From assembly GCF_020165195.1 (NCBI RefSeq), contig NZ_JAIUHR010000006.1, positions 62,001 through 126,000 on the forward strand: a stretch of DNA of 64,000 bases. The letters are read 5' to 3'. This stretch comes from Mesorhizobium sp. CA14 (GTDB lineage: Bacteria; Pseudomonadota; Alphaproteobacteria; Rhizobiales; Rhizobiaceae). Position 1 is the first letter of the stretch. Every line of letters begins with the position of its first letter. Both the position numbers and the translations under genes were made by a program. Positions 24,552 to 33,924 of the stretch are shown here, in pieces. The notes below the pieces were generated by a model. It had not been told where the DNA came from, did no database searches, and saw nothing but the letters and a program-made list of their open reading frames with translations.

Positions 24552-25817
24552 CTACTTCTGTGCTTCTGCCGCGTCGGCCATCGCATTGGCGCCGCCCTCG
24601 GCTGACATGTCTGGCGTCGCCACGAACTCGGTGATGGCGTCCATGATCGCGCCGCGCATCTTCTGCGGGATGGTCATGTTGTGCGCCATCGAGCGGACCA
24701 GCGTGCCTTCCTTGATCGAAGCCTGCAGATCCTTTTGCGAGAGCTGCTGGCACGGATTGAAGCCCTTCGACAGATCGATGTCCAGGCGTGCGGGGATCGA
24801 GCCCTTGGCCTGGTTGAAGACCGTCTGGAAGTCGGGCGACAGGATCAGGCTGGCAAGCAGCTTCTGGCCATCGATGTAATCCCGATCCTTCTGCTTGAAG
24901 AAGACGACCGAGTCCGAGTTGAGGATGAAGCCGGGCTTGCCCCAATCGGTCGGCGCCTGGGCGCAGACATAGTCGGTGCCTTCCTTGAAGCCGGCGGCTG
25001 TCAGCAGGCCGATCGTCCAGTCGCCCATGATGTGGAACGCCGCGTCGCCCTTGCCGACGAGCGCCGACATCGAATCCCAGTCGCGGCCAACCATGCCCGG
25101 ATCCATGTACTTGCTCGTCATCAGCCGCATCTGCTCGAAGGCCTTGACCATCCCCGGGCTGCGCATGGATTCGACATCGCCTTCGACGAAGGCCTTGCGA
25201 TAGAGATCGATGTCCTGGCCATAGAGCACGACCTCGAACACCGTCGAATCCGTCCAGTCGGCGGTCGAATGCGAGATGCAGATCTTGCCTGAGGCGACGA
25301 TCTTGTCGCAGGCTGCATTGAACTCGGCCCAGGTCTTGGGCATTTCCGCCACGCCAGCCGCCTGCATGACCTTCGGCGAGGCCCAGAGCCAGTTGATGCG
25401 GTGGATGTTCATGGGAGCGGCGACCCATTTGCCGGTCGGCTTCATCACCGGAAGCAATTCCGGCGCGACGACTTTCTCCCATCCTTCCGAGCCCGCCAAC
25501 TCGTCGAGATCGGCGGTCATGCCGGTCTGGTTCCACTCGGCGATTTCCGGACCTTTAAGCTGCACGGCAGGCGGGGCATTGCCGGCGATTACGTCGGCAC
25601 GCAGCTTGGCCAGCGTATTGGCCGTGTGACCGGCGATCGAGGTCTGTTCCCATTTGCCGCCCTTGGCGGTGAACATCTCGCCGAGCTTGGCGATCGCCTG
25701 GGCATCCGATCCAGTCGCCCATTGGTGCAGAAGGTTCGTCTTGGGCTCGGCGAAGGCTGCCCCGGCGACAAAGGTCCAGGCAGCAGCTGCCGCTAAGGCG
25801 GTCATGACGCATTTCAT
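24552..25817 (-). CDS. Extracellular sugar-binding protein of the second importer
   Basis: A 421-residue periplasmic binding protein with a signal peptide cleaved after AGAAFA (about residue 23). The mature protein starts EPKTNLLHQWATGSDAQA, a start I associate with glucose/mannose-type CUT1 binding proteins. This is a soft substrate hint. ATG at 25817 has GGGAGTGAAACG upstream. It is the first gene of a minus-strand operon running to 18875 and is divergent from the ROK regulator, with 145 bp between them. Confidence 0.9.
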   Translation of the reverse strand: MKCVMTALAAAAAWTFVAGAAFAEPKTNLLHQWATGSDAQAIAKLGEMFTAKGGKWEQTSIAGHTANTLAKLRADVIAGNAPPAVQLKGPEIAEWNQTGMTADLDELAGSEGWEKVVAPELLPVMKPTGKWVAAPMNIHRINWLWASPKVMQAAGVAEMPKTWAEFNAACDKIVASGKICISHSTADWTDSTVFEVVLYGQDIDLYRKAFVEGDVESMRSPGMVKAFEQMRLMTSKYMDPGMVGRDWDSMSALVGKGDAAFHIMGDWTIGLLTAAGFKEGTDYVCAQAPTDWGKPGFILNSDSVVFFKQKDRDYIDGQKLLASLILSPDFQTVFNQAKGSIPARLDIDLSKGFNPCQQLSQKDLQASIKEGTLVRSMAHNMTIPQKMRGAIMDAITEFVATPDMSAEGGANAMADAAEAQK

Positions 25818-25962
25818 CGTTTCACTCCCATATGATGTTGCACGGTTCGTATCGACCGCTTATGGCCGCGGTTTGAAGCCGCCGCCGGCGAGATGGGTTA
25901 ATCTCGAGTTCTTTCCAAGATGACATATTGGAGCTATCAGTCAACGATGTTTATGTTGATCC

Positions 25963-27168
25963 ATGACAAAACCTTCGCTTAGAACCTGGCTGATCGACAG
26001 ACCGTCCGCGTCGCCGGAGAGCATGATCGTGCGGTGCCTGAGCGAGCGCGGCGTGCTCTCCGCGTCGCAGATTACACGCGTCACCGGTCTGGCGCGCTCG
26101 ACGGTCTCAACCGCGCTCAACGGCTTGAGAAAATCGGGGATGGTGATCGAAGCCCCGGCCAGCCGCGATGGGGTCAGAAGCATCGGCAGGCCGGCCGCGG
26201 CCTTGACGCTCAATCCGACAGCGGGCACCTGCGTTGGAATTCACCTGGCTCTTCAGGAGATACGGCTCATCGTCGCCGATGTCTCGCATTCCGTCATCGC
26301 CGAACAAATTATCCCGATGCCTCTGGACTACCAGCCGCAACAGGCGGCCCAGATGGTCAAATCGGCAATTGCCCAGTCTTACAAGGAAAACGGTTTGCCG
26401 ATGGCGGGGCTCCTGGGGGTTGGGGTTTCCGTCTCTGGCCCTGTCAGCCGCGATGGAGTGGTGCTGCGCGCGAGCATGGTTCCAACATGGGCCGGCGTCA
26501 ACATACGAGATGTGTTCGGACCCGTCCTGGAGCAGCCGATCTTCGCCGACAACGAAAGCAACTGCTCGGCCATTGCGGAGCTGATGTGGGGTGCGGCCAT
26601 CGGCCAGGACGATTTCGTGCTGTTCAAGATCGATCTGGGTGTCGGTGGGGCCATTGTCCAGCATGGCCGGCTGGTGACGGGCATCGCCGGCGGCGCCGGC
26701 GAATTCGGGCACATCAGCATCGACCCCGGCGGCGATCTTTGCCGCTGCGGCAATCGCGGATGCCTGGAGCTCTATGCCAGTTTTGCCCGGCCACTGGAAC
26801 AGATCTCGCGTATCGTGCGGCGGCAAGTCACCATGGGCGACGTCATCACGATGGCCGAGCAGGGGGACGTCAGGGCGTTGCGGATGATCGAGGATACCGC
26901 CGAGATCGCCGGCCGGGGTCTCGGCTTGATCGGTTCGGTGCTCAATCCGCCGCTCATCATCATCGGCGGCCACATGGCTTTAGCTGGCGACATTCTGTTG
27001 ACGCCGCTGATCGCGTCCTATGAACGCCACACGCTCATCAAATCCCGCGATATCGCCCCGGCCCTGCGCACGCGGATAATCGTAGGCAAGCACACCGAAA
27101 ACGATGCATTGCTGGGCGCCGTCGGCCTCGTGCTGAGACATCAGACAGAGAGACTGTCGATCGGCTGA
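25963..27168 (+). CDS. ROK-family transcriptional regulator
   Basis: A 401-residue repressor-type protein. The N-terminal winged helix (about 20-80) includes SASQITRVTGLARSTVSTALNGL. The ROK domain follows, with the ligand/ATP loop KIDLGVGGAI, the GGAGEFGHI segment, and the zinc ligands in CRCGNRGCLE. These proteins sense sugars or sugar phosphates and usually control adjacent uptake operons. It is divergent from the importer operon starting at 25817, so it very likely regulates that operon and itself through the shared 145-bp region. Confidence 0.92.
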   Translation: MTKPSLRTWLIDRPSASPESMIVRCLSERGVLSASQITRVTGLARSTVSTALNGLRKSGMVIEAPASRDGVRSIGRPAAALTLNPTAGTCVGIHLALQEIRLIVADVSHSVIAEQIIPMPLDYQPQQAAQMVKSAIAQSYKENGLPMAGLLGVGVSVSGPVSRDGVVLRASMVPTWAGVNIRDVFGPVLEQPIFADNESNCSAIAELMWGAAIGQDDFVLFKIDLGVGGAIVQHGRLVTGIAGGAGEFGHISIDPGGDLCRCGNRGCLELYASFARPLEQISRIVRRQVTMGDVITMAEQGDVRALRMIEDTAEIAGRGLGLIGSVLNPPLIIIGGHMALAGDILLTPLIASYERHTLIKSRDIAPALRTRIIVGKHTENDALLGAVGLVLRHQTERLSIG

Positions 27169-27506
27169 TTGGCCAGACCGCTCAGAGAATGGTTCCGGGA
27201 GCTAACGACGCTCAAGAAGCTGGCGAACTATAGTACCGAAGGCTGAATCTGCAGCCAGCTTGTCCCGCCATCGTATCGGAGCGGGCATCTGGCACGGCTA
27301 GTCGAACTGATGATTGCCAGACCAGCGACACCTGTTGCAGGCGCGAGTCTCCATTGCACGTGCACGGTTTCCGCTATAAAAAATTCGACCGGCTCGCATT
27401 CAAGCTTTGCCTATCGGATGGCTCAATCGGCCAGCCTCTAAAAATATCCACGAGCGTCGGATCAAAATCGCCACTGGCACGTTTAGCCTAGTTAAGCAGG
27501 ATGGAT
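27169..27506. other. 338-bp gap with no gene seen
   Basis: No frame with a ribosome site or recognisable content is present. The region must carry the end of the ROK transcript and the promoter of the hybrid kinase. I see no clear promoter motif or hairpin. Confidence 0.5.
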
Positions 27507-30500
27507 ATGGCCAAGCCGAGATTCCCTATTGTCGGCATCGGCGCTTCGGCCGGCGGCATCCCCGCCATGGAAGAACTTTTTCATGGCGTCCCTTCCAGTC
27601 CTGGCATTGGCTTCGTCATCGTTACGCATCTAAGTCCGGAACGCGAGAGCCTCCTCCATGAAGTGGTTGGCCGCTATACCGATATCCCCGTCAAGGTCGC
27701 CGAGGATGGCATCGAGGTCCGGCCCGACGTCATTTACGTCATGCCGCCCAACGCGATTTTGACGATCGAAAACACCGCTCTCAGACTACGGCACCCGAAC
27801 TCCGTATCGAGGGAGCGCAAGCCGATCGACATCTTCTTCAGCGCGCTGGCTGAGGACCACGGGGAATACGCGGTTGGAATTGTTCTGTCTGGCGGAGATT
27901 CAGACGGGACGCTGGGTGTGAAGGCGATCAAAGAGCATGGCGGACTGACGCTCGCTCAAATCGCCGACGGGTCTGGGCCGCGTAATCCGGACATGCCTCA
28001 AAGTGCCATCGGTTCAGGGTTGATCGACATCGCCGTCCCCGCACGCGATATGGGAGAAAAGCTTGCCGAATTCGCGCGCAGTTTCGAATTGCTGGACGAA
28101 CCGGTGGCTGACGGCAGGGCGGAGGATGGGAGCGTCAGCGACGCGCAAAACGAAATATACGCCATCCTGCGCAGCCACTCCGGACATGATTTCTCGGGTT
28201 ACAAGACCAAGACGGTGCTTCGTCGCGTCAGGCGCCGCATGCAGATCAAGCAGCTCAGTTCGATCGACAGTTATGTCGACCTGCTGCGCTCGAGCGCAGA
28301 CGAGGTCCGCTTACTGTTTCGCGACTTGTTGATCAACGTCACCAACTTTTTTCGCGACGCCGATGCCTTCAAGATTTTGGAAGAAACGGTGATCCCAAAA
28401 CTGTTCGAAGGCCGCGACGCCAATGACACGATCCGCATCTGGGTTCCCGGGTGTGCGACGGGAGAAGAGGTCTTTTCGATCGGCATGCTGATGCGTGAGC
28501 ACATGGACACGCTGCCGGTGGTGCCGCGTGTGCAGATATTCGCAACCGATATCGATGACGCCGCACTGAGTGCCGCCCGCGCGGCACGCTATACCGAACC
28601 GTTGCTGGCCGGCGTTTCACCCGAACGTCGCGAACGCTTCTTCAACAATGACGGCACGAGCTTTGTGCTGCATAAGAGCGTGCGCGATCTTTGCATCTTC
28701 TCTGCCCACAACGTCATTCGCGATCCGCCGTTCTCACGCATGGACATGGTCTCATGCCGAAATCTGTTGATCTACTTCGGGCCCGACGTTCAAAAGCAGG
28801 TCATTCCGACATTTCACTACTCACTGAAGCCAGGCGGCTATCTGTTCCTCGGCACATCGGAGAGCCTGAGCCAACACAGCGAACTGTTCGCGCCGGTCGA
28901 CAAGAAACATCGCATTTTCAAGGCACGCGAACACGCGGCGCCGCCGCGCCTGCCCCTTCTGCTTAATGCAGCGTCCTCGAGCAGTTTGCTAAAAGCCGGC
29001 GACACCCGTGCGGGACGCGGCTTGTCCTATTCGCTGCGCCAGGTCGTCGAAGCTCAAGTACTGGAGCGCTACGCGCCAGCCCATGTCGTCGTCAACGGCG
29101 AAGGAGATGTCGTCTATTATTCCGGCAGAACGGGCAAATACCTCGAACCGCCGCAAGGTGTGCCGAGCCGTCAATTGCTGACGATGGTGCGCAGTGGGCT
29201 GCGCCTGGAACTGCGTGGCGCGTTACGGGAAGCGGCCGAAAACAGGCGTCCCGTCGTGCGGGAGGCGATTGCCGTTGAGGAGGACGACGACCGCGTCCAG
29301 TTTGTAACCTTGACCGTCGAACCTCTGGCCGATCGCGGAAGCGAACCGCTTTTCCTTGTCCTTTTCGAGCCGGTGGGGCGTTCGCAGCCGCGGACGGCCC
29401 AGACGGGTTCCCAGTCGGCGGCCGGCGGATTGGCGGATCTGGAGCGCGAGCTGCGCGACACCCGCGAGCGCCTGCAATCGACAATCGAAGAGTACGAAAC
29501 CGCGCTGGAGGAACTCAAATCCTCCAACGAGGAGTTGGTCTCGGTCAATGAGGAAGCGCAGTCGTCCAACGAGGAGCTCGAAGCCTCCAAGGAGGAGATG
29601 CAGTCCCTCAACGAGGAGCTGAGCACGATCAATGCCGAGCTGGTATCGAAGGTCGAGGATCTCGATCGCGCCAACAGCGACCTGAAGAACCTGTTCGACA
29701 GCACCGAGATCGCGACTGTCTTCCTTGATCCCAAGCTGGTCATCCGCAGCTTCACCCCAGCAGCTTCTTCATTCTTCAATCTGCTGCCGAGCGATGTCGG
29801 TCGTCCGCTTACCGATCTTGCCAGCCGGCTCGATTATCCGCAGTTGCGCGAACACATCGCGCAGGTTTTTCGGTCGGGCGAGATGATCGAGCATCAGCTT
29901 TCGCGCGACGGTGACGGCGTTCACTATCTCGTCCGCCTAATCCCCTACCGGGATGCCGTCGGCAAGATACAGGGCGTCGTCGTGACCTTCGTTGACGTCA
30001 CGACCCTGGCCCAAGCGGAAGCTCATCAGCGGGTCCTCATCTCCGAGCTCAATCATCGGGTCAAGAATATGCTGGCTGTTACCGTGAGCATTGCCAGCCA
30101 GACCCTGAAGAATGCTGAATCGCCGGAAGTCTTTGCAGAAGCGCTGATCGGCCGCCTACAGGCGATGGCGAGGGCCTACGGCGTGCTGTCGCGTGAAAGC
30201 TGGAAAGAGGCGTCGGCTGAAGAGATCGTTCGGCAGGAATTGGAACCCTTTGGGTTGGAGCGCAGCACCAGGGCCGGTGAAGACGTCCGTTTGAAACCCC
30301 AACAGGCACTTTCCCTTGGAATGGTTCTCCACGAACTGGCGACCAATGCCGCCAAATACGGAGCGCTGTCCGCGGCGAGTGGGAAGGTGGCGGTCACTTG
30401 GTTCGTGCTTGGCCAGGAATTCCGCTTGGAATGGACCGAAACGGGCGGCCCGCCGGTCAAGCCGCCCGAAAAGTCCGGATTTGGTTTGGCTCTGGTTAAA

Positions 30501-30611
30501 GGTGAAGTCGAATACCGGCTGGGCGGCAAATTCGAAACAACTTACGACACCAACGGTTTTAAGCTGAGATTGGCGTTTCCACTCGATCGCCGGGAGACGG
30601 CAGTTGGCTAG
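27507..30611 (+). CDS. CheB-CheR-PAS-HWE hybrid sensor histidine kinase
   Basis: A 1034-residue soluble multidomain protein. A CheB methylesterase domain (about 5-190) has GASAGG (Ser), THLSP (His) and LSGGDSDGT (Asp). A CheR methyltransferase domain (about 210-480) has VTNFFRD, PGCATGEE and SCRNLLIYF. A region of about 150 residues follows, then a coiled coil of EELKSSNEEL-type heptads (about 650-720), a PAS domain (about 725-840), and a kinase of the HWE class. The kinase has the phospho-acceptor His in LNHRVKNM, HELATNAAKYGAL and the W.E motif in EWTETGG. No membrane helix is seen. ATG 27507 is preferred to 27501 because AGGA is then correctly spaced. The stop overlaps the response regulator gene by eight bases. 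Confidence 0.93.
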   Translation: MAKPRFPIVGIGASAGGIPAMEELFHGVPSSPGIGFVIVTHLSPERESLLHEVVGRYTDIPVKVAEDGIEVRPDVIYVMPPNAILTIENTALRLRHPNSVSRERKPIDIFFSALAEDHGEYAVGIVLSGGDSDGTLGVKAIKEHGGLTLAQIADGSGPRNPDMPQSAIGSGLIDIAVPARDMGEKLAEFARSFELLDEPVADGRAEDGSVSDAQNEIYAILRSHSGHDFSGYKTKTVLRRVRRRMQIKQLSSIDSYVDLLRSSADEVRLLFRDLLINVTNFFRDADAFKILEETVIPKLFEGRDANDTIRIWVPGCATGEEVFSIGMLMREHMDTLPVVPRVQIFATDIDDAALSAARAARYTEPLLAGVSPERRERFFNNDGTSFVLHKSVRDLCIFSAHNVIRDPPFSRMDMVSCRNLLIYFGPDVQKQVIPTFHYSLKPGGYLFLGTSESLSQHSELFAPVDKKHRIFKAREHAAPPRLPLLLNAASSSSLLKAGDTRAGRGLSYSLRQVVEAQVLERYAPAHVVVNGEGDVVYYSGRTGKYLEPPQGVPSRQLLTMVRSGLRLELRGALREAAENRRPVVREAIAVEEDDDRVQFVTLTVEPLADRGSEPLFLVLFEPVGRSQPRTAQTGSQSAAGGLADLERELRDTRERLQSTIEEYETALEELKSSNEELVSVNEEAQSSNEELEASKEEMQSLNEELSTINAELVSKVEDLDRANSDLKNLFDSTEIATVFLDPKLVIRSFTPAASSFFNLLPSDVGRPLTDLASRLDYPQLREHIAQVFRSGEMIEHQLSRDGDGVHYLVRLIPYRDAVGKIQGVVVTFVDVTTLAQAEAHQRVLISELNHRVKNMLAVTVSIASQTLKNAESPEVFAEALIGRLQAMARAYGVLSRESWKEASAEEIVRQELEPFGLERSTRAGEDVRLKPQQALSLGMVLHELATNAAKYGALSAASGKVAVTWFVLGQEFRLEWTETGGPPVKPPEKSGFGLALVKGEVEYRLGGKFETTYDTNGFKLRLAFPLDRRETAVG

Positions 30612-30963
30612 CGCACGGATTCTGGTTGTTGAGGACGAGTGGCTGATCGCCGAGGATCACAAGGATGTTCTCGAAAAAGCGGGCTATGAAGTTGTGGGAC
30701 CTGCCGCATCCGTACGCAGCGCGATCGGGCTGATCGAAAACGAAGTTATCTCGGCGGCGGTGCTGGACATCGGCCTCAACGGCGAGACGAGCGCTGCGCT
30801 GATACCATTCCTTGCGGAACGAGACATTCCGTTCGTTTTTGCAAGCGGATATGTGCCGCCGGACGTTCCAATGGAATTACGTGCCTATCAAATACTGCCA
30901 AAGCCTGTGCTGGCCCTTACGCTCATTGAAGCCGTTAGCGGCATGCTAAATGGCAACAGCTAG
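30604..30963 (+). CDS. Single-domain response regulator
   Basis: A 119-residue receiver domain without an output domain. The acidic pocket is VVEDEW, the phospho-acceptor Asp lies in AVLDIGLNGE, the switch Ser is in FASGY, and the conserved Lys is in LPKPV. TTG at 30604 overlaps the end of the upstream kinase by eight bases, so the two are translationally coupled and surely partners. HWE kinases often signal to such stand-alone receivers that act as phosphate shuttles or protein interaction switches. Confidence 0.92.
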   Translation: MASARILVVEDEWLIAEDHKDVLEKAGYEVVGPAASVRSAIGLIENEVISAAVLDIGLNGETSAALIPFLAERDIPFVFASGYVPPDVPMELRAYQILPKPVLALTLIEAVSGMLNGNS

Positions 30964-31082
30964 CGATACCGCCTGCTGATAGGGACAGACCTGACGAAGC
31001 AGTCACCGGGGAAACGTCTTCAGCCGTAGCTGAGGTCTCCTCCGCCATGTCCCATTATTTTTGATCAATCGCCAAGTCGGCG

Positions 31083-33401
31083 CTAGCGAGATGGCGCCGA
31101 AGTCGTCATCACGCGGACCGGCACCGACTTTGCCGCCGGCACATGAGCCTTTTCGGCTCGGTGCCACAGCGGAATGAGCGGATTGAGCTCGGGATAGTAG
31201 CCGGCGCAATCGCCGCGTGGAATTGAATAGGGAGTGACGCGCAATCCGTGCACGCGGCGCTCGACATTATCGGCTGCCGCCGATTCCAGATCGATCTCCT
31301 GTCCGTCATGGAGTCCCAGCCGTTCGATATCGTGCTCGTTCATGAGCAACACCATGCGCGTCCCGTCGATGCCGCGAAGGCGATCGCGGTAGCCGTAGAC
31401 GGTAGTGTTGAATTGATCGTTGGAGCGAACCGTGATCAGCGTCAGCACGTTGGATTGCGAGACGTCAATGTCCGGATCCGTTTCCAGCATCGTCGGCGGC
31501 TTGAAGTTAGCCTTCTTGTTGGGGGTCTGCCACACCCGTTTCGAAGCCTTGATGTCGCGATGAAACCCGCCAGGCGCCAGGAAGCGTTTGTTGAAGTCCT
31601 TGAAATGGTCCGGATAGCAACGTTCGATCTCGTCCCGCACGCGGGCATAGTCGGCCACCCATTCATCCCACGGAATCGAGCTCTTGCCGGCAACTGTCGC
31701 TTTGGCGAGTTCGGCAACGATGCGCGGCTCGGAGAGCAGGTTGGGTCCGGCTGGCGGGCGATAGCCGAAGGAGCCATGGATGCAGGCGGTGGAATCCTCA
31801 ATGGAGACGTGCTGCTCGCCGGTATCCTGCCGGTCCTTCTCGATGCGCGAAAGGCAGGGCAGCAAATAGGTGACGGCTCCCGGTATCAGGTGACTGCGGT
31901 TCAGCTTCGTGGCGATCTGGACATGCAATCTCAGATGACGCCAGGCGTCTTCGACAAGCCCGGTTTCCGGGACGGCCCGGACGAAATTGCCGCCCAGCCC
32001 AATGAACGCCCTCACCGAGCCGTCGATCACGCCCTCGCATGTTTCGACGGTGTCGCGCCCTTTCTCGCGTGGCGGTTCGAACCGATAAAATTCGGCAAAC
32101 TTGTCGAGCGGCACAAGCTCGGGCTTTTCGGAGATGCCGACGGTTCTTTGGCCTTGAACATTGGAGTGGCCGCGAAGCGGGGACACGCCGGCGCCTGGCT
32201 TACCGATATTGCCACGCATCAGGAGCAGGTTGCAAAGCATGTGGACGTTCTCGGTCCCGTGCCGGTGCTGCGTCAGGCCCATGCCGTAATTGCCGATGAC
32301 CGCGGAAGCCTTGCTGTAGACATCCGCCACATGCTCGAGGTCGGCGCGCGCGATGCCCGAACGCATCTCGATTTTTTCCCACGGTGTGCGGCGTAGATAG
32401 GCCTCGAACGCATCGAAGCCGTGCGTGTGTTCTTCGATGAAAGCGGTGTCGAGGACGCGCGGTGCGCCGGTCCGCCTTGCCGCGTCGTCGAGCGCGAGAA
32501 CGGCTTTCGCGATGCCGGTCATGGCGGCGATATCGCCGCCGCCGCGGATCTGGAAGAAGTCGCTGGACATCTTGGTGCCGGCGCCCGGCGAAAGCATTTC
32601 AACCGGGTTCTGCGGATTCTTGAAACGCTTCAGGCCGCGTTCCGGCAATGGATTGAACGTGATGACCGGTATGCCGCGCTGGCGCGCCTCCTCGATCGGG
32701 TGAAGCAATCTGGGCGCGGTCACGCCGGTATTGTGGCCGAAGAAGAACATCAGGTCGCTACGGCTGAAATCCTCCAGTTGCACGGTACCGACCGGCGAGC
32801 CGATCGATTCAGGCAGGCCGACCGAGGTCGACTCGTGGCACATGTTCGAAGAGTCCGGCAGATTGCTCGAGCCGTAGATGCGTGCGAAGAGCTGATACAT
32901 GAACGATGCCTCGAGCGAAGCGCGGCCCGAGGTGTAGAACACGACCGATTTCGGATCGAGTTGGCTCAGCTCTTCGCCGATATCCCGGAATGCGGCCTCC
33001 CACGCCACCCGCTCATATTTGTCGGTGACCTCGTTGTAGCGCATCGGCTCGAGCAGGCGACCCTGCTTTTCCAGATCGTGATCGGGCCAGTCGAGCAGCT
33101 CGTTGACGGAATGCGCGGCGAAGAACTCCGGGCCGCAGCGCCGCTTCGTCTGATCCCAGATCGTCGCCTTGGCGCCATTCTCGCAGAACTCGAACGGGCG
33201 CGGCTCGGCAGGCTTCGCCCAGGAACAGGAGACGCACATATAGCCGTCCGCCTTGTTCTGCTTGAGCAGCGTGCTCCAGATGCCGGACGTCAGCAGACCT
33301 TCTGCGCGAGCCTTGCGGATCAGCGATCTGAGGGATCCCCATCCGCCGGTCGGGTGGTTGTATTTGCGGATTTCGATGTGGTTGGTGGTGGAGGGCCTCA
33401 T
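31083..33401 (-). CDS. FdhF/YdeP-family molybdopterin oxidoreductase
   Basis: A 772-residue formate dehydrogenase alpha-like molybdoenzyme of the YdeP type. The N-terminus has MCVSCSWAKP and a later Cys in FEFCENGAKA instead of the four-Cys cluster motif of true formate dehydrogenases. Central parts include SGRASLEASFMYQL and GLTQHRHGTENVHML. The C-terminal molybdopterin guanine dinucleotide-binding domain has LITVRSNDQFNTTVYGYRDR. E. coli YdeP is linked to acid resistance, and its substrate is unknown. ATG at 33401 is chosen because upstream residues are non-family and a stress-type promoter (33435-33459) ends just before it. No chaperone or partner subunit is adjacent. Confidence 0.88.
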   Translation of the reverse strand: MRPSTTNHIEIRKYNHPTGGWGSLRSLIRKARAEGLLTSGIWSTLLKQNKADGYMCVSCSWAKPAEPRPFEFCENGAKATIWDQTKRRCGPEFFAAHSVNELLDWPDHDLEKQGRLLEPMRYNEVTDKYERVAWEAAFRDIGEELSQLDPKSVVFYTSGRASLEASFMYQLFARIYGSSNLPDSSNMCHESTSVGLPESIGSPVGTVQLEDFSRSDLMFFFGHNTGVTAPRLLHPIEEARQRGIPVITFNPLPERGLKRFKNPQNPVEMLSPGAGTKMSSDFFQIRGGGDIAAMTGIAKAVLALDDAARRTGAPRVLDTAFIEEHTHGFDAFEAYLRRTPWEKIEMRSGIARADLEHVADVYSKASAVIGNYGMGLTQHRHGTENVHMLCNLLLMRGNIGKPGAGVSPLRGHSNVQGQRTVGISEKPELVPLDKFAEFYRFEPPREKGRDTVETCEGVIDGSVRAFIGLGGNFVRAVPETGLVEDAWRHLRLHVQIATKLNRSHLIPGAVTYLLPCLSRIEKDRQDTGEQHVSIEDSTACIHGSFGYRPPAGPNLLSEPRIVAELAKATVAGKSSIPWDEWVADYARVRDEIERCYPDHFKDFNKRFLAPGGFHRDIKASKRVWQTPNKKANFKPPTMLETDPDIDVSQSNVLTLITVRSNDQFNTTVYGYRDRLRGIDGTRMVLLMNEHDIERLGLHDGQEIDLESAAADNVERRVHGLRVTPYSIPRGDCAGYYPELNPLIPLWHRAEKAHVPAAKSVPVRVMTTSAPSR

Positions 33402-33434
33402 GGTGGAACTCGGTCGGCTATCGCTTTGATCTCC

Positions 33435-33459
33435 AACCCTTCTGGCGCCGTTATGTTCC
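33435..33459 (-). promoter_or_regulatory. Candidate EcfG/RpoE2 promoter of the FdhF-like gene
   Basis: On the minus strand GGAAC (33459-33455), 16 bases, then GGTT (33438-33435), about 33 bp before the ATG at 33401. It fits the rhizobial general-stress sigma consensus GGAAC-N16/17-CGTT except for one base. Confidence 0.6.
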
Positions 33460-33556
33460 AGTGCCGGCGAACGCTGCGGCAGAGTCGTTCTGCGCGAGAT
33501 GGGCCGCCTAGCCTGCTCGGCCGTCGACAACTGCCCGCCGTGACCTGTCCGGCAGC

Positions 33557-33581
33557 GGAACATTTGACCCCTTTACCGGTT
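33557..33581 (+). promoter_or_regulatory. Candidate EcfG/RpoE2 promoter of the small membrane protein gene
   Basis: GGAAC at 33557-33561, 16 bases, GGTT at 33578-33581, about 75 bp before the ATG at 33657. It is divergent from the similar site at 33435-33459. Confidence 0.6.
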
Positions 33582-33656
33582 AGCCAACACCGGGTTTGGC
33601 GTGTCACGGCAACCCTGGTTGCGGGAGCATTGCCTTCGATCCGGGAAGGAAGACCA

Positions 33657-33818
33657 ATGTCAGGCACCGATTTATGGCTCATCGTCGTCGCGGGCGGTCC
33701 CCTCCTTCTTTTGCTCGTGATCGTCTACGTTCTCCTCACCCGCCGGCGCCGCGGACCGGCGGAGCAACGCGAAAGCGACCGGGCAGCCGAACGTCTGTAC
33801 CGAGAGGAAGGCGACTAG
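33657..33818 (+). CDS. Small single-span membrane protein
   Basis: A 53-residue protein that begins MSGTDLWLIVVAGGPLLLLL. One hydrophobic helix (about 6-27) is followed by a basic RRRR stretch and a charged tail. GGAAGGA lies just before the ATG. The layout closely mirrors the 54-residue protein at 43909: Trp near position 7, an AG.PL core, a Tyr, then an Arg cluster and PAE. Both follow a stress-type promoter, so they are probably paralogues. Function unknown. Confidence 0.7.
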   Translation: MSGTDLWLIVVAGGPLLLLLVIVYVLLTRRRRGPAEQRESDRAAERLYREEGD

Positions 33819-33924
33819 AGCCCTGGCGGCGCCGCATCCAAGGCAGTGTCGTTGAGGGCGGAACAACGCGGGGCCGTCGCTATTATCGAAGCGGACGTGA
33901 AGATCGACACCGGAGCAACGGTTG

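Noticed and set aside
19139-25536. Long frames opposite or across the second sugar operon (403, 449 and 616 codons)
   Set aside because: They lie opposite or in another frame of well-supported transporter, SDR and isomerase genes, and show no recognisable sequence.
33860-33884. GGAAC-N16-TATT as a stress promoter of the nucleotidyltransferase gene
   Set aside because: The -10 part lacks the G before TT that the other sites share. It is too weak to claim.
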